From: Perkinsus olseni
Taxonomy: Eukaryota > Perkinsozoa > Perkinsida
Length of the DNA stretch: 23,730 nt
Assembly (NCBI GenBank): GCA_013115125.1
Contig: JABANN010000516.1
Coordinates: 1-23,730, forward strand
Direction of reading: 5' to 3'
Below, piece by piece: positions 8,572 through 18,064 of the stretch. Under the pieces are notes generated by a model that did not search any database, was not told the DNA's origin, and was given only the letters and a program-made list of their open reading frames with translations. Both the position numbers and the translations under genes were made by a program. Every line of letters begins with the position of its first letter. The first letter of the stretch is position 1.

Positions 8572-8988
8572 CGCAATCTCTCCGCTCTGCGAGACGCTCC
8601 CCCTCGCCGGTCACGTCACCCGTGACCGTCTCCTGAGCCTCCTGAGTCGACGTTGTCGACCCATGCCAGCGGGAGTTCGTCACTCGACGATCCGATGAAT
8701 TTGTTACTCGCGGGGTTTGAGAGCACGCGCAATTGTGAGTGTACAGTGATTTCGATTTTGATTGGCCAAAATGGAAAAAGCGCATAACTTCTCGGCTACG
8801 GACGATTTTACAACCAAACTTTCACACAATGAAGCCGACTAGGTTGAAATCTGACAAATAAATCTGGTTGACTAGGTTGAAATCTCACGGTCTGAAATAA
8901 AGCATTTTCAACAAGACTCTATAATTTTTAACAACATATCGATCACCGTTTCATTTCTAGGGCGGTGAGAGCGACAGACCTATGTACG

Positions 8989-9010
8989 CTGTGGACTCCA
9001 CAACGTGGAG
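8989..9010. repeat. 22-bp palindromic unit, U = ttgtggag
   Basis: Two mismatches, one in each outer segment; probably an older event. Confidence 0.65.
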
Positions 9011-9194
9011 GCTAGCTCGTCTCTGATATGATAAGATTTCACTTCAAGAAATTGGGGTTTGCATTCTTATATCATCCTGTTGGAGCGAATGATAATTTTT
9101 AGACGAATGGGATATCTCGAAAATCGCGAAGGGTTGTGAAGTAGAGTCTCTCTCCATCAAGAACTGCCTAAGTTGGCCAAACGCATCATTTCCC

Positions 9195-9285
9195 AGGAAG
9201 GGACCGGGGTTTTTTCCCAAGGGAAATATTTCCCTGAAATTCCCTGGGGAAAAATTTCCCACTTTCTCGGCGGGAAAACCCAGGT
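9195..9285. repeat. GGGAAA/TTTCCC inverted-repeat cluster
   Basis: Repeated GGGAAA and TTTCCC blocks, including the perfect 14-bp palindrome gggaaatatttccc, could fold into a long imperfect hairpin. It may be the remains of a small inverted-repeat element; no target duplication was found. Confidence 0.5.
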
Positions 9286-9509
9286 AGCATGGCGGATGCT
9301 GCCGGTGGTCTCCACAGTCAATCCGAGAACTGTGAAGCTGAATCAGGATCAGGTTGCTGATCAATCTAATGTTGCTAATGTTGCTATGTTGCTGAATCAA
9401 TCTGTGCTCGACCTGTGCAAAATGCCTGGGCGCTACAGGGTGCATTGGAACTTACCAAGGTAGAGTCTTGGTCATATGGAAACTCTAGCAACAGCCCGTT
9501 ATCAACTGG

Positions 9510-9531
9510 TGAACAAGTTGTTCAAAACAAC
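9510..9531. repeat. 22-bp palindromic unit, U = tgaacaac
   Basis: One mismatch, in the third segment; lies just outside the left edge of the dispersed repeat at 9548. Confidence 0.85.
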
Positions 9532-9547
9532 GCGATGTCGTTTCCTA

Positions 9548-10060
9548 GCGAAGAGGGCTGGAAAATGCTCGCATCATACCCAGTGGTTGCACCGTCAGTA
9601 CCACCGCAGCTGATGAAAATTACACGTATTTAGCGTGACGCCAACTCAAACTTGAAGCAAGGCGCGTATAGGGCTACTTTAAGCTAGAACTCAAGTTGGT
9701 TCAGCTAACGCTATAGAGTGCAGCCTTCGACTAGTTCCCATCCAGTCCAGCTTGAAGCTGAAGCTAGAAGCTTCCAGCTTTTACCGTCTTCTGGTCCATA
9801 GAGTGTCTTAGGCGAAATAATCCGAGCGAAATAATTCCGACTCGAAATAATATGATTTCATCGGGACCGCGTTTACTGGCTGTCTCTGTCGAAGATTAGC
9901 CGACTTGCTGAATCGGTAGCAATGAGTTGTCAGTACGACATACGTACGAGCTTCCTTTACATGGCTATCTTGCGGGATGGCAATCGTGCATGTGCTCACG
10001 GAGACAATACCGGCGGGACTGACTTACTCAAGCGATAATAACCGCTCGCGTGAAGGTGGT
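9548..10060. repeat. dispersed repeat R, copy 1 (no adjacent gene copy)
   Basis: Closely similar to 17106-17624 and more distantly to 18525-18955. Landmarks in order: GGTTGCACCGTCA, ACCACCGCAGCTGA, TTACACGTATT, CCAGCTTGAAGCTGAAGCTAG, CTGGTCCATAGAGTGTCTTAGG, ATGATTTCATCGGGACCGCG, CAGTACGACATACGTACGAG. At the other two places R lies upstream of a secreted-protein gene copy; here that gene is absent. It lacks all five palindromic units found in the other copies. About 28 bp near 9812-9840 replaces sequence seen in copies 2 and 3. Confidence 0.9.
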
Positions 10061-10208
10061 GGCCGTAGGCAAACTTAGCGTTAGATCTCGCACGATATTC
10101 TCGTTCTCTCACTCCCGTCGGAGTGTCATCGACAAAAGGTCTAAGGTTTGCCTCCGTATCTTGTTAAAGAATTTCATTATGTGACTCTCGTATTGTGTTT
10201 GACGTGTG

Positions 10209-10230
10209 TTCCTGACTCAGGAATCCTGAG
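10209..10230. repeat. 22-bp palindromic unit, U = ttcctgag
   Basis: Perfect unit, next to a GGTTCGATCC string that resembles a tRNA T-loop. Confidence 0.95.
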
Positions 10231-10290
10231 CCGAGGTTCGATCCCGGGCGACCCGCCTGGATGTCATCCACGCTCATTGAGCGTCGACGG

Positions 10291-10312
10291 GTATTTCGGA
10301 AATACTATTTCT
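10291..10312. repeat. 22-bp palindromic unit, U = gtatttcc
   Basis: One mismatch, at the last base of the third segment. Confidence 0.85.
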
Positions 10313-10721
10313 CCAAAATCCAAGGTAACGTCTTCAGGGAGCGGGTTGCTTTGGGCAACAGTTCGGGTCCTTCTTGCCTCCACCCAAAATTGAGGCTTTT
10401 TCTGTTGCCAAACTAAACATTCTGATTTCAGAGCGTGCGCGGGTAGCGGTTGCTCTATGTGATCGTAGAAATTCAAGCTAAGTAGGCTAGAGCTTGTATT
10501 GCAAAGTAAAGTTTAGGTTAAGTTTTTATTGGTTTGCGGTCGTTTCTGGTTGGACCATCCTTACGTGAAGTACTATCGTGGCAACCCAAGGCTCGGTGGG
10601 CTAGTTATTATCTATCCTTTAGTATTAATTGGTACTATCGACTGGTTGCGTTAATCTAGTGGGATGAGTGCATTTTCTCGCGACATTGGGCATTGACATG
10701 GAAACCCAACAGGGCTCCAAA

Positions 10722-10743
10722 CACCTTTCAAAGGTGACCTTTG
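10722..10743. repeat. 22-bp palindromic unit, U = cacctttg
   Basis: Perfect unit in non-coding DNA. Confidence 0.95.
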
Positions 10744-11061
10744 CCTGCCTCTCGCACGCGCTTCCTCGGATTTTGTACTTCACCCGAGCGTCGACATACC
10801 ACGCTACCAAACTGGCGGCATACGGGAAGAGCGCACTTTGACGGCCAAGTGAGGTCTGTCAGCCGCAGGCTCCCCTAAAGCCGCTTCCATGGACAGCGGA
10901 TCGAGCGTGCGAGAGTAGCGAGTGTGAAATCGCAGAGAAGGAGGATGCGCACCGTGAAGATTCCAACACAACACCGCACGGCGGAAACAGAAATGGTGTT
11001 GCGCTGAAGCACTCATGGAACGGAAACCACTACGGAGAGTTCCAACCATACAGGTGGACAA

Positions 11062-12149
11062 CAGGGTGGCCGTTCTTTCATTCTTTCCTTCAGAAAGAAA
11101 GGCTATTTTTCCTGAAGGAAAGAATGCCTATTTTTCCCCGGAAAAATAGGAAAAATAGGAAAAAATTGGAAATTTTGGAGGAAATTGGGGAAAAAGAGAG
11201 AAAAACTCAAGAAAAAAGGCGAAAAAGGAAGAGCGAGATGTAGTTGATCACTAATCAATGTTTAGAGGCATAGAGATGTGCCGTAGTTCTGACAGAAATA
11301 TAATTGAAACATTCGGGAGATTTACACACTCGTAACGACGGAATCGATGGATCTCGTCGTTGGATCCTAGGCGCGCAGGAGTGTCCATCAAAGCTCGGAG
11401 CTCACGGAAAAGAGAGAAACGTGCGGCCCTTGCTCCTACTGGTGGAGTGTGAAAGACGAGTGTGGAATTTGAAGTTATATATACCTTGCCACACAAACTC
11501 CCTGCGGGACGGCTGCACAAGAGCGTTTCTTCAGTTGTACAGAATTTGTGGCCAGGTAAACCTGCCAAGCATGTAGTAGTTGTGATTGTCTCAGCACCAG
11601 TGCCCAAGCTTTCCTTAGGGATAACCTGTTAATACTATATTTAGAGACGCCTTCCTCCGCTGGGCAACCACAAGGAGGTTTCACGGGACCGCTGTGAGAA
11701 GTGATTCTCACGAGCGCGTATTCAGCAGCTCATCCGGTACAGATGGTTCCGTTTCGTCGAGTCACTTAATATGAGTGCCACCGATGATCCCACGTTGAAA
11801 AAGTAGACTAAATTCATAATTCTTGAAGCCCTATGCCTCATGATTACTCCTCCAATGGAGAATCTCCATGTTTCGTTTCAGTGACTACAGAGTCCAAGCG
11901 ACCCGGGAGAGTGAAGGAACGCTTACAGTTCACCTCTTAAGCAGAGCTCCTCAAGACCGGCCCCCTGCAGTGTTCACCAGGAAGTGTGGAAGGCCGGTCG
12001 AACCTATTGGATCCATTCCCCTTGCTTGCGAATCGCTCCTTAGCGAAAAATTTTATATTTTGCCTATTTTTCCTATTTTTCCCTATTTTTCAGCAGGAAA
12101 AATAGGCCGAAGGAAAGAATGTCTATTTTTCCTTCCACCGGCCACCCTG
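11062..12149. mobile_element. hAT-like non-autonomous DNA transposon, 1088 bp
   Basis: Ends are inverted: CAGGGTGGCCG at 11062-11072 and CGGCCACCCTG at 12139-12149, followed inward by related ATTCTTTCCTTC and AATAGG-rich blocks. It is flanked by an 8-bp duplication with one mismatch, GTGGACAA (11054-11061) and GTAGACAA (12150-12157). A CAGGG-type terminus with an 8-bp duplication is the hAT superfamily pattern. The interior has frames of 60-120 codons on both strands but nothing like a hAT transposase (no RNase H-like catalytic block or C-terminal dimerisation domain), so it would need enzyme from elsewhere. Sub-terminal AAAATAGG/CCTATTTT repeats may be transposase-binding sites. No 22-bp palindromic unit was found inside it. 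Confidence 0.8.
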
Positions 12150-13106
12150 GTAGACAATACGCGTGTAAGGTCACGGCTCGTCAACGAGCTGGTTGCAAAT
12201 CGGCCCAGCTTAGCTTGCGATGGGCTTTCACTGCTGCGGAGACATTTGAAACACTGCAATCTGGACGAGTGCCATCCAGAACAATGGATGTGCCGAGCTG
12301 CTCGACCCGAGCACATTGTGCTCGCCGAGCAACGCTCGGCTTCCAGGTTTGGTGGTTTCCTTCCCGCACTCCCGTATTCTCTGGTATTTTACTTCGCGGA
12401 AAGTCACGGGAAAAAAGGAATCCTCGAAAACGGCGTCAGGGTTTCGAGAAAACTTGGCTCTTAACATTGCAGGATGTAATGAAGTCGATCATCGACTTAA
12501 TCGCCCGGTTGTGTGATAGAACCTTGTCTTCACGTCAGATGGTAGGTATCATAGTATGATGATCATACGCATGTGGCTAAAGCAGAAGCCCGGAGAAACG
12601 CACTCGATGTTACGGCTGTCGATAGTTACTATCGAATACTGTCGAAGTCAGCAGCCAAGTTTGTGGCGACAGATCGGATGCTGATGACGAAGACGGTTAG
12701 CTATTGTTCACGGCAGTGGTTGTGGGATCTGAGCTCGCAGCAGAATACAGTCGGCCGCTACAATTTGCAGCTTGCAATTTGTTTGAAACACTGAGAACTC
12801 AGAAGCGGTGGAAACCGAGGAAGCACAATTAGAAGGTGCTTATCCAGAGCCAAAGGCTATGTCGCAGAGTTAGATAGGAAGATCGAGGAAGAGCCCATTT
12901 AGATACAGCTCGGAAATTCAGACTACAGGGTTTCCTCGCTAGTGAATAACACATGAGAGATATGTACAGGATGTCAAACTTTACCGAAGATGAAGTGACC
13001 TCAGGTCCCTGACCTGGCAGTACCACTACTGCCGCAGTAGTCAGCGACTACTGGTCATGCTGCGTGACTACTAGCTACTGAAGCTAACAGAAAACGATAG
13101 GAGGGG
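12150..13106. other. no convincing gene
   Basis: A plus-strand frame runs from the hAT junction to about 12350 and could be the continuation of one left of the element (10956-11061), but I recognise no domain. Two single-base-loop palindromes without a clear third segment occur at 12483 (8-bp arms) and 12612 (8-bp arms). Confidence 0.35.
12547..12568. repeat. 22-bp palindromic unit, U = catcatac
   Basis: One mismatch, at the first base. Confidence 0.85.
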
Positions 13107-13519
13107 CTATGGTCTGCCGTTGCGTAGGAGAGGGGTTGTGGTCAGACTATGCACCAAGTTGACACCCAAGTAGCTATCAAGCACGAAGGTGATAACATCC
13201 GCTACTGGGTCGTAGCCCAAGTTCATGTAGAAGAAGTCTCTGGACAGACCAGGAAACCTCCCATGCATACCCCGGCATACGAGTCTCGAGAAGGATGGGT
13301 CTCGCGATATTCTCTTCTCGCGAGAGAGAAATGAGAGAGAATAGGAAGCGTAGCAGGTCTGCGAGAATATCGCGAGAATATCGCGAGGAAGGGTGTTATT
13401 CTCGAAACCGTGCAAACCTCCGGAAACCAGGCGTTTCTGACGATATTGGAGCCTGTGCGTTGGCCCAAGGAATAGTGCGAGATCGTTACAGCTGTAAATC
13501 CGATGTCTTACGCAGTCGA

Positions 13520-13534
13520 TGATTACGGTAATCA
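13520..13534. repeat. single 7-1-7 palindrome
   Basis: tgattac, g, gtaatca: single-base loop as in the 22-bp units, but no third segment on either side. It may be a decayed unit. Confidence 0.6.
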
Positions 13535-13709
13535 CGGGGTAACCCCGAAAAAACTATAAGCTTGCGTCAGATTGGCCTGGATCTTCAGTCCAGTGACTGA
13601 ACTCGTGCCCGAAGCAACACTAGTCGCCGATGAGCTAGGTAGGGCCGTCTATAATGCATGATCTGTGGCTTTCGATGAGACTACAGTCGGATCGTCCCAC
13701 TTGGATGCA

Positions 13710-13731
13710 TATAGCAGTGCTATAATAGCAC
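13710..13731. repeat. 22-bp palindromic unit, U = tatagcac
   Basis: Perfect unit inside the 654-bp inverted-repeat element. Confidence 0.95.
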
Positions 13732-13747
13732 ACAGGCTTTGAGACAT

Positions 13748-13776
13748 AGTAACTGCTAGGTCACATAGCAGTTACT
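13748..13776. repeat. inverted repeat, 11-bp arms
   Basis: agtaactgcta at 13748-13758 and tagcagttact at 13766-13776 with a 7-bp spacer; it overlaps the next palindromic unit by two bases. Confidence 0.85.
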
Positions 13777-13796
13777 GAGTTCAACTCAGTGAGTTG
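13775..13796. repeat. 22-bp palindromic unit, U = ctgagttg
   Basis: Perfect unit inside the 654-bp inverted-repeat element. Confidence 0.95.
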
Positions 13797-14320
13797 CATA
13801 TACGAGATCTGGTGAAATCCCGCGAAATCTCGCGAGAACGAGAACGGGAGAGAATAGGGTTTTCGGCCGATTTCCTCATTCTCGAGAAATCTCATCTCGC
13901 CAAAATGCCGGGGTATGCTCCCATGGAGACGAAATAAGTCCGATTCGGAAAGCTCTACGCGGACCATGCTTGAGCTCAGCATGAGGAAAGCGGGGTCAAG
14001 TAGCGAACTATAATCTCTCTCACCGAACCTGATGTGATAATGGACGCGATCTCTCCCACCAACTTGCTTGAACTCCATCGTCATAGACAAGCCTCCATCC
14101 TAAATCCTGTATACATCGGAAGATTTAGTAACATCAGTGACCGGCCCGGCGTCCTCTGCTGGGTCGCTCTCGTGAAGGACCTCGAAAGCATCCCCAGAGG
14201 CCACCATAGTCACGCGATTCTTCACGGGGTCGCAGCCGAACACGGTATAGCCCTCACGCGAGAACTGTCCGGGATGATGTTGCTCCCAGTATTGCTGTTG
14301 CTGCTCGTCAACAGTGACAC

Positions 14321-14342
14321 GTATCAGTCTGATACTATCAGA
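14321..14342. repeat. 22-bp palindromic unit, U = gtatcaga
   Basis: Perfect unit at the frame break of the decayed gene 13107-14746. The 14-bp gain (2 modulo 3) accounts for the shift. Confidence 0.95.
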
Positions 14343-14746
14343 GAAGAACTGCTGACCATAGCAATTGAGTAGGATTTCATACTCTTCGAGCCGAGCATAG
14401 GACTGCGGATGTTGTACTTAACCCTGTCGTTCTCGAGGAACTCGAGCTCAGCGCGGATAGACGCGGTTGTGAAGTTCCTCGGAGTATACAGACCCAGAGG
14501 CTTCGTGACGTCCCATTCCTTTCTGGGGGTCATGAAATAACAAAGATGGAAAATGGTTGGTACATAGAACATGAAGACCATAGGCCATTGAACACAGAAG
14601 ATAATGCGTCCACACGGGTAACCTAGGACAAATACGAAGAGCGCACAAGGAGACAGAAAAAGAGACAATATGGCGTGACACCGAGCAGCGAGGCTCGCAA
14701 AAGGGACATCTAGGGCCTGAACACTCTTAGGGTCGCAGATCAACAC

Positions 14747-15469
14747 TCAAGCTGACACACTATGTTAACTGAAATGTTGATCAGAACCGCTCCCAATGCC
14801 ATCGACGACAGCCCGTCGTTTATTATATAACGGAGAAGTCCTGCTCACATATGGTTCATTGTCCGGCTATCGCTATGACGTGCACGCGTACGCGAAATCG
14901 ATTGTCTATGGAACCTCGTCCCTCCTCGCATCCGAAACTCCCGTGATGCAGAGGTCCAACCATCGCGCTTGGAAATGTGAACGGTGAGTGGCCCTGCTTT
15001 GACGTGTTCAACCTTCGTCAGCGTCAGAGCCAGCAGGCACTGCCTGTCAGACCTGTGTCTTCAACCGACTAGTTGTTGGGATTCACCGCGGTTCAGTAGG
15101 ACACGACTCCATACCCTGTCTAGGTGTGCCCGTGACTTATTCCCTGCAGCCGGGATCAAGGACAATGAGTCATCTAGGGCGATTGTCGGCACGGTCATTC
15201 ACGAGGTCTGAGATCGCTCGGCACCATTTGCGAATAAATTTCCTATATTCTTCCTTTGTTTTCTATATTTTCCCTTTTTCCCTATTTGTTTCGATTCGAG
15301 AAAAAAGGTCGGACTTTCCGCTGGCCAACGACCCTGCGAAGGGAGGCTCTCTTAGGGAGCTTCAAGGCCGGAAGTCATGGCTATGAAAAGGGGCCGTGGA
15401 AGCTCAACTCATCACAGATTGTGTATCACAGTGTCGCAGCTCATTTTTCTCATCTATGAACTACAGGCT
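14747..15469. other. no gene or repeat recognised
   Basis: Only short frames without domain signal; T-rich stretch at about 15238-15300. Confidence 0.4.
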
Positions 15470-15491
15470 ATGATCAATGATCATTGGTCAT
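15470..15491. repeat. 22-bp palindromic unit, U = atgatcat
   Basis: One mismatch; U is itself a palindrome, and a further 6-1-6 palindrome follows at once (atgcat, g, atgcat). Confidence 0.8.
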
Positions 15492-15631
15492 GCATGATGC
15501 ATCGCTGACGAAGCGCTCTTTGATCCTCGAAAGTTTGAGCGAGGCAGACAAGAACTGCAACGCAAGGTCCCCACGATATCAGTCCTGTGTACCGTATACC
15601 GATGAACATGCACAGATTGAGGTGGGCGGCA

Positions 15632-15697
15632 GTACAGGTACGGTCTAGGACGGAGTACGGTACGGGTACGAGTACGGCTCCGTACCCGTACTACCCG
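15632..15697. repeat. GTACGG-rich repeat cluster
   Basis: Repeated GTACGG/CCGTAC words; includes 11-bp inverted arms gtacgggtacg and cgtacccgtac around a 10-bp spacer. Confidence 0.7.
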
Positions 15698-15900
15698 TCG
15701 CAGCGGTTTCATTTGTTTTTTACAATTTCCGCTCTCTTGTCGAATTTCATCGCTTTATTTTTCATGTCCGAAATTTCTGAAATTTCCTCTAGCAGAGATA
15801 TCAGGAATTTCAACTTTCGAAAACCCTGATTTGGCGCGAATCCGAACTCCATTCCGGGCTGTTTTTCGAGGAACAAGTCTTCGAGGAGACAGTCTCTTCC

Positions 15901-15943
15901 GTTCGGGACTCGGTTCGGGACTCGGTTCGGGACTCGGTTCGGG
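15901..15943. repeat. 12-bp tandem repeat, 3.6 copies
   Basis: Unit gttcgggactcg repeated without change. On the minus strand it gives the P-E-P-S repeats of a short frame, which is not otherwise gene-like. Confidence 0.95.
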
Positions 15944-16090
15944 CACGTTGGTCAGTGATCACCCAATTGTCACCGACGTCTGGTGCTCCTGTATTGAAAA
16001 CTCAAGCGAACACTGAAATAAGAAAAATCATATCATCTGATGAGCTCCATCGTCGACCCGGTGAGGAAGTTAGGCAAGCCCAGCAACAGC

Positions 16091-16897
16091 TTAGCGAATG
16101 AGTACACCAGTGGCGATGGACTCAAAGGACTCGAAGGGTCCTGTCCCATCAAAGTTGCCCTTAACCCTTTGGTATATTTGATATCTCCAGCCTACAATCC
16201 ATTCTTCTTTCTCTTTGAACCATTCTTTCGTCACCTGCACTGATTGCGCGGTGAACAACCTCACTTTGCCAGAGTGGCTCGTGGCCGAGGCGTCGGAGTG
16301 GAGGATCAACTGCCCGGTGTTAGCCCAACCTCTCACATTGTATTTCCCGTTGCTAGCCTTCTCTCCATTGGGTAAGCAAACGTAAACCCTTGATGGGATC
16401 TCGATATTGGATATGCCTTCGAATCTTTCCTCATAGTCGATATCTCTGCCACCGGGATTCCACCGAGTGTACACGCCTTCCTCTTCAGCATCTAGGTTGA
16501 GCGTACCACTGATGTTCAGTGAAACAACCTCAATCGACGTACACCCCGGGCCATCAGCCAACGTGTTGAACTGCAGCTTCAAATCGCCGTTGCGTCCAGG
16601 CATGTTACTCTCGACTATGATCCCAGTGCTCTCCTGATGAACTCCATGCGAGTTATAACCCTCCATGTTGTATTTACAGGCCCCCTTCCGTACACGAGTA
16701 GAATCACCATGCTTTGCTGGACCAGGTCCCCCGTTGCAACCCTCGGGATAGTCGGCGGTGACAGACAAAGGTTCGGCATGGACAGTCCGAGTGTTCTTCC
16801 CGACACCGCCCATCACTAGCTTTACCATGCTAACCACCAACATGAAGCGGTGCAGCACTTTACAGTATCCTCTGTCGTTTTTCATCACGCAGCACAA
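16091..16897 (-). CDS. predicted secreted protein of unknown function, intact copy of a local family
   Basis: A 268-codon uninterrupted frame. The best start may be Met19 (16843): it opens a hydrophobic stretch M-L-V-V-S-M-V-K-L-V-M that could be a signal peptide, and AG acceptor sites lie just upstream for a spliced leader. The conserved core begins at V-M-G-G-V (residues 28-32), where similarity to the next copy starts. Four cysteines (54, 74, 119, 174) after the signal suggest two disulphides. Conserved blocks: E-P-L-S-V-T-A-D-Y-P (42-51), Y-N-S-H (81-84), G-V-Y-T-R-W-N-P-G-G-R-D (141-152). Two broken copies follow at 17911 and 19935. Intact length against two decayed sisters argues for selection. 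I do not recognise a fold. Confidence 0.7.
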   Translation of the reverse strand: MCCVMKNDRGYCKVLHRFMLVVSMVKLVMGGVGKNTRTVHAEPLSVTADYPEGCNGGPGPAKHGDSTRVRKGACKYNMEGYNSHGVHQESTGIIVESNMPGRNGDLKLQFNTLADGPGCTSIEVVSLNISGTLNLDAEEEGVYTRWNPGGRDIDYEERFEGISNIEIPSRVYVCLPNGEKASNGKYNVRGWANTGQLILHSDASATSHSGKVRLFTAQSVQVTKEWFKEKEEWIVGWRYQIYQRVKGNFDGTGPFESFESIATGVLIR

Positions 16898-16933
16898 AGA
16901 TATGATGAATATCGAATCCTGGCAGGAATTTGG

Positions 16934-16955
16934 ATTATCCAGGATAATTTATCCT
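16934..16955. repeat. 22-bp palindromic unit, U = attatcct
   Basis: Perfect unit 37 bp upstream of the open reading frame of the intact secreted-protein gene, in its promoter or leader region. Confidence 0.95.
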
Positions 16956-17151
16956 GCGTCACTGCACTGCGTGTTCGACAGGGCTGAGCACGCTGCGCCA
17001 GACACAGCCTCGCGTGCGCTGTGCCGACCTTAGCGCTACAGGCTGCGTTGAAACTTGCTCGCATGGGAGCGCTGGTCGAACCAGCGCGATATCGTTCCCT
17101 TTTGTGGAGGGTTGAAAAAAATTCCGCATTATTGACTGTGGTTGCACCGTC

Positions 17152-17173
17152 AATACCAGTGGTATTATACCAC
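17152..17173. repeat. 22-bp palindromic unit, U = aataccac
   Basis: Perfect unit; absent at the matching place in copy 1 of repeat R (near 9598), a direct filled/empty pair. Confidence 0.97.
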
Positions 17174-17229
17174 CGCAGCTGACTAAAATTACACGTATTC
17201 AGCGTGACGTCAACTCAAATTCGGAGCAT

Positions 17230-17251
17230 GGCGTTTTAGGCGCCGCGCGTA
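17230..17251. repeat. 22-bp palindromic unit (aged), U near ggcgcgta
   Basis: Three mismatches, but the site is 14 bp longer than copy 1 of repeat R (near 9660), so it is an aged filled site. Two of the mismatches keep G-T wobble pairing. Confidence 0.75.
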
Positions 17252-17265
17252 TAGTGCTACTTTGA

Positions 17266-17287
17266 GCTAGAAGTTCTAGCCTAGAAC
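17266..17287. repeat. 22-bp palindromic unit, U = gctagaac
   Basis: Perfect unit; copy 1 of repeat R has the plain gctagaact at the matching place near 9684. Confidence 0.97.
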
Positions 17288-17839
17288 TTACGTTAGTTCA
17301 GCTTACGCTATAGAGTGCTACTTTCGACTAGTTCCGCTCGAGTCCAGCTTGAAGCTGAAGCTAGAAGCTTCCAGCTTTTACCGTCTTCTGGTCCATAGAG
17401 TGTCTTAGGTCGTCTTCATCAGAAACTGGACCACTGGAGAGGTGAAGCCGACTCGAAATAATATGATTTCATCGGGACCGCGTTTACTGGCTGTCTCTGT
17501 CGAAGATTAGCCGACCTGTTGAATCGGTAGCAATGAGTTGTCAGTACGACATACGTACGAGCTTCCTTTACATGGCTATCTTGCGGGATGGCGATCGTGC
17601 ATGTGCTCACCGGGACAATACTGGTCCCGGCTATGAAAAAAAGTTTCAACTCATTTAATGCTGTGGCAAAGTCGCTGTGCTTCACAGCGTTGTAACTCAT
17701 CATAATCATCCGTGAACTCCAGCGTATGATCCTGCCTCGCTGTTGAAGTGCTACATCATCTTCGACAGCTTGAGCGATGCAAACAACTCAAATCCTTCGA
17801 CTCTTGCCAGAGCAGACGTGGGCAGAGTGATCGCTGGTG

Positions 17840-17861
17840 AACTGGCCGCCAGTTACTGGCG
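17840..17861. repeat. 22-bp palindromic unit, U = aactggcg
   Basis: Perfect unit, in sequence that repeats at 19800-19900 without it. Confidence 0.95.
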
Positions 17862-18042
17862 TAATATCAGGTAAGAAAGTTTAAATAATCTGATAAGTTT
17901 TATCGTCCACCAAGATCGTCGACGCGGAGAGAAAGTGGCGATGGGCTCAAAGGACTCGAAGGGTCCTAACTAGCCCAACCCCTCAAATTGTATTCCTCGT
18001 TGCTAGCCTTGTTTCCATTGGGTAAGCGCACGTCAATTCTTG

Positions 18043-18064
18043 ATGGGATGATCCCATTGAGATC
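18043..18064. repeat. 22-bp palindromic unit, U = atgggatc
   Basis: One mismatch. The intact gene (near 16397) and copy 3 (near 20293) have the plain GATGGGATCTCGAT, so this is a filled site with two empty paralogues. Confidence 0.95.

Larger units (their letters stand above)
13265..13918. mobile_element. 654-bp inverted-repeat (MITE-like) element
   Basis: It has 14-bp perfect terminal inverted repeats, GCATACCCCGGCAT at 13265-13278 and its complement at 13905-13918, followed inward by CTCGAGAA-type blocks in inverted orientation. A perfect 6-bp target duplication TCCCAT flanks it (13259-13264 and 13919-13924). The interior contains GCGAGAATATC direct repeats (about 13355-13390), CTCGCGAGA palindromes near both ends, and two palindromic units. 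No transposase is present. The superfamily is not clear from these ends. Confidence 0.75.
13107..14746 (-). pseudogene. decayed gene of unknown function, split by an inverted-repeat element
   Basis: Three minus-strand blocks appear to belong to one former gene of roughly 330 codons. The first (14746-14343) begins with a Cys- and Leu-rich hydrophobic stretch that could be a secretion or membrane signal, then W-D-V-T-K-P-L-G-L-Y and E-L-E-F-L-E-N-D. The middle (14320-13919) includes G-Y-T-V-F-G-C-D-P-V. The last (13264-13107) includes N-L-G-Y-D-P-V-A-D-V-I-T-F-V-L-D, similar to the middle block and hinting at an internal repeat. A palindromic unit (14321-14342) lies exactly where the frame changes between blocks 1 and 2. 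The element at 13265-13918 separates blocks 2 and 3; element plus 6-bp duplication is 660 bp, so the frame matches on both sides. One in-frame stop remains at 14102-14100. I do not recognise the family. Confidence 0.6.
17106..17624. repeat. dispersed repeat R, copy 2
   Basis: Nearest relative of 9548-10060 but longer by three 14-bp insertions at 17152, 17230 and 17266. It keeps the CACTGGAGAGGTG stretch also seen in copy 3 but lost from copy 1. An 80-96-codon minus frame is shared with copy 1 but not with copy 3, so I treat R as non-coding upstream sequence carried along with the gene family. Confidence 0.9.

Noticed and set aside
8376-8576. minus frame beginning at the spliced-leader relic
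   Set aside because: Overlaps the tRNA-like relic and a palindromic unit; no domain.
8750-8785. CCATTTTGGC on the minus strand as a second spliced-leader relic
   Set aside because: Only ten matching bases, and flanks differ from the leader on both sides.
9955-9975. CATGGCTATCTTGCGGG in repeat R as a leader relic
   Set aside because: Resembles the leader only loosely; several mismatches in its conserved core.
10235-10250. tRNA T-loop-like GGTTCGATCCCGGG
   Set aside because: The stem pairs poorly and there is no D-arm, anticodon arm or acceptor stem; too weak to call a tRNA.
17419-17709. 96-codon minus frame shared with 9808-9999
   Set aside because: Copies are too similar for shared openness to mean much, and the third copy of the repeat does not keep the frame.
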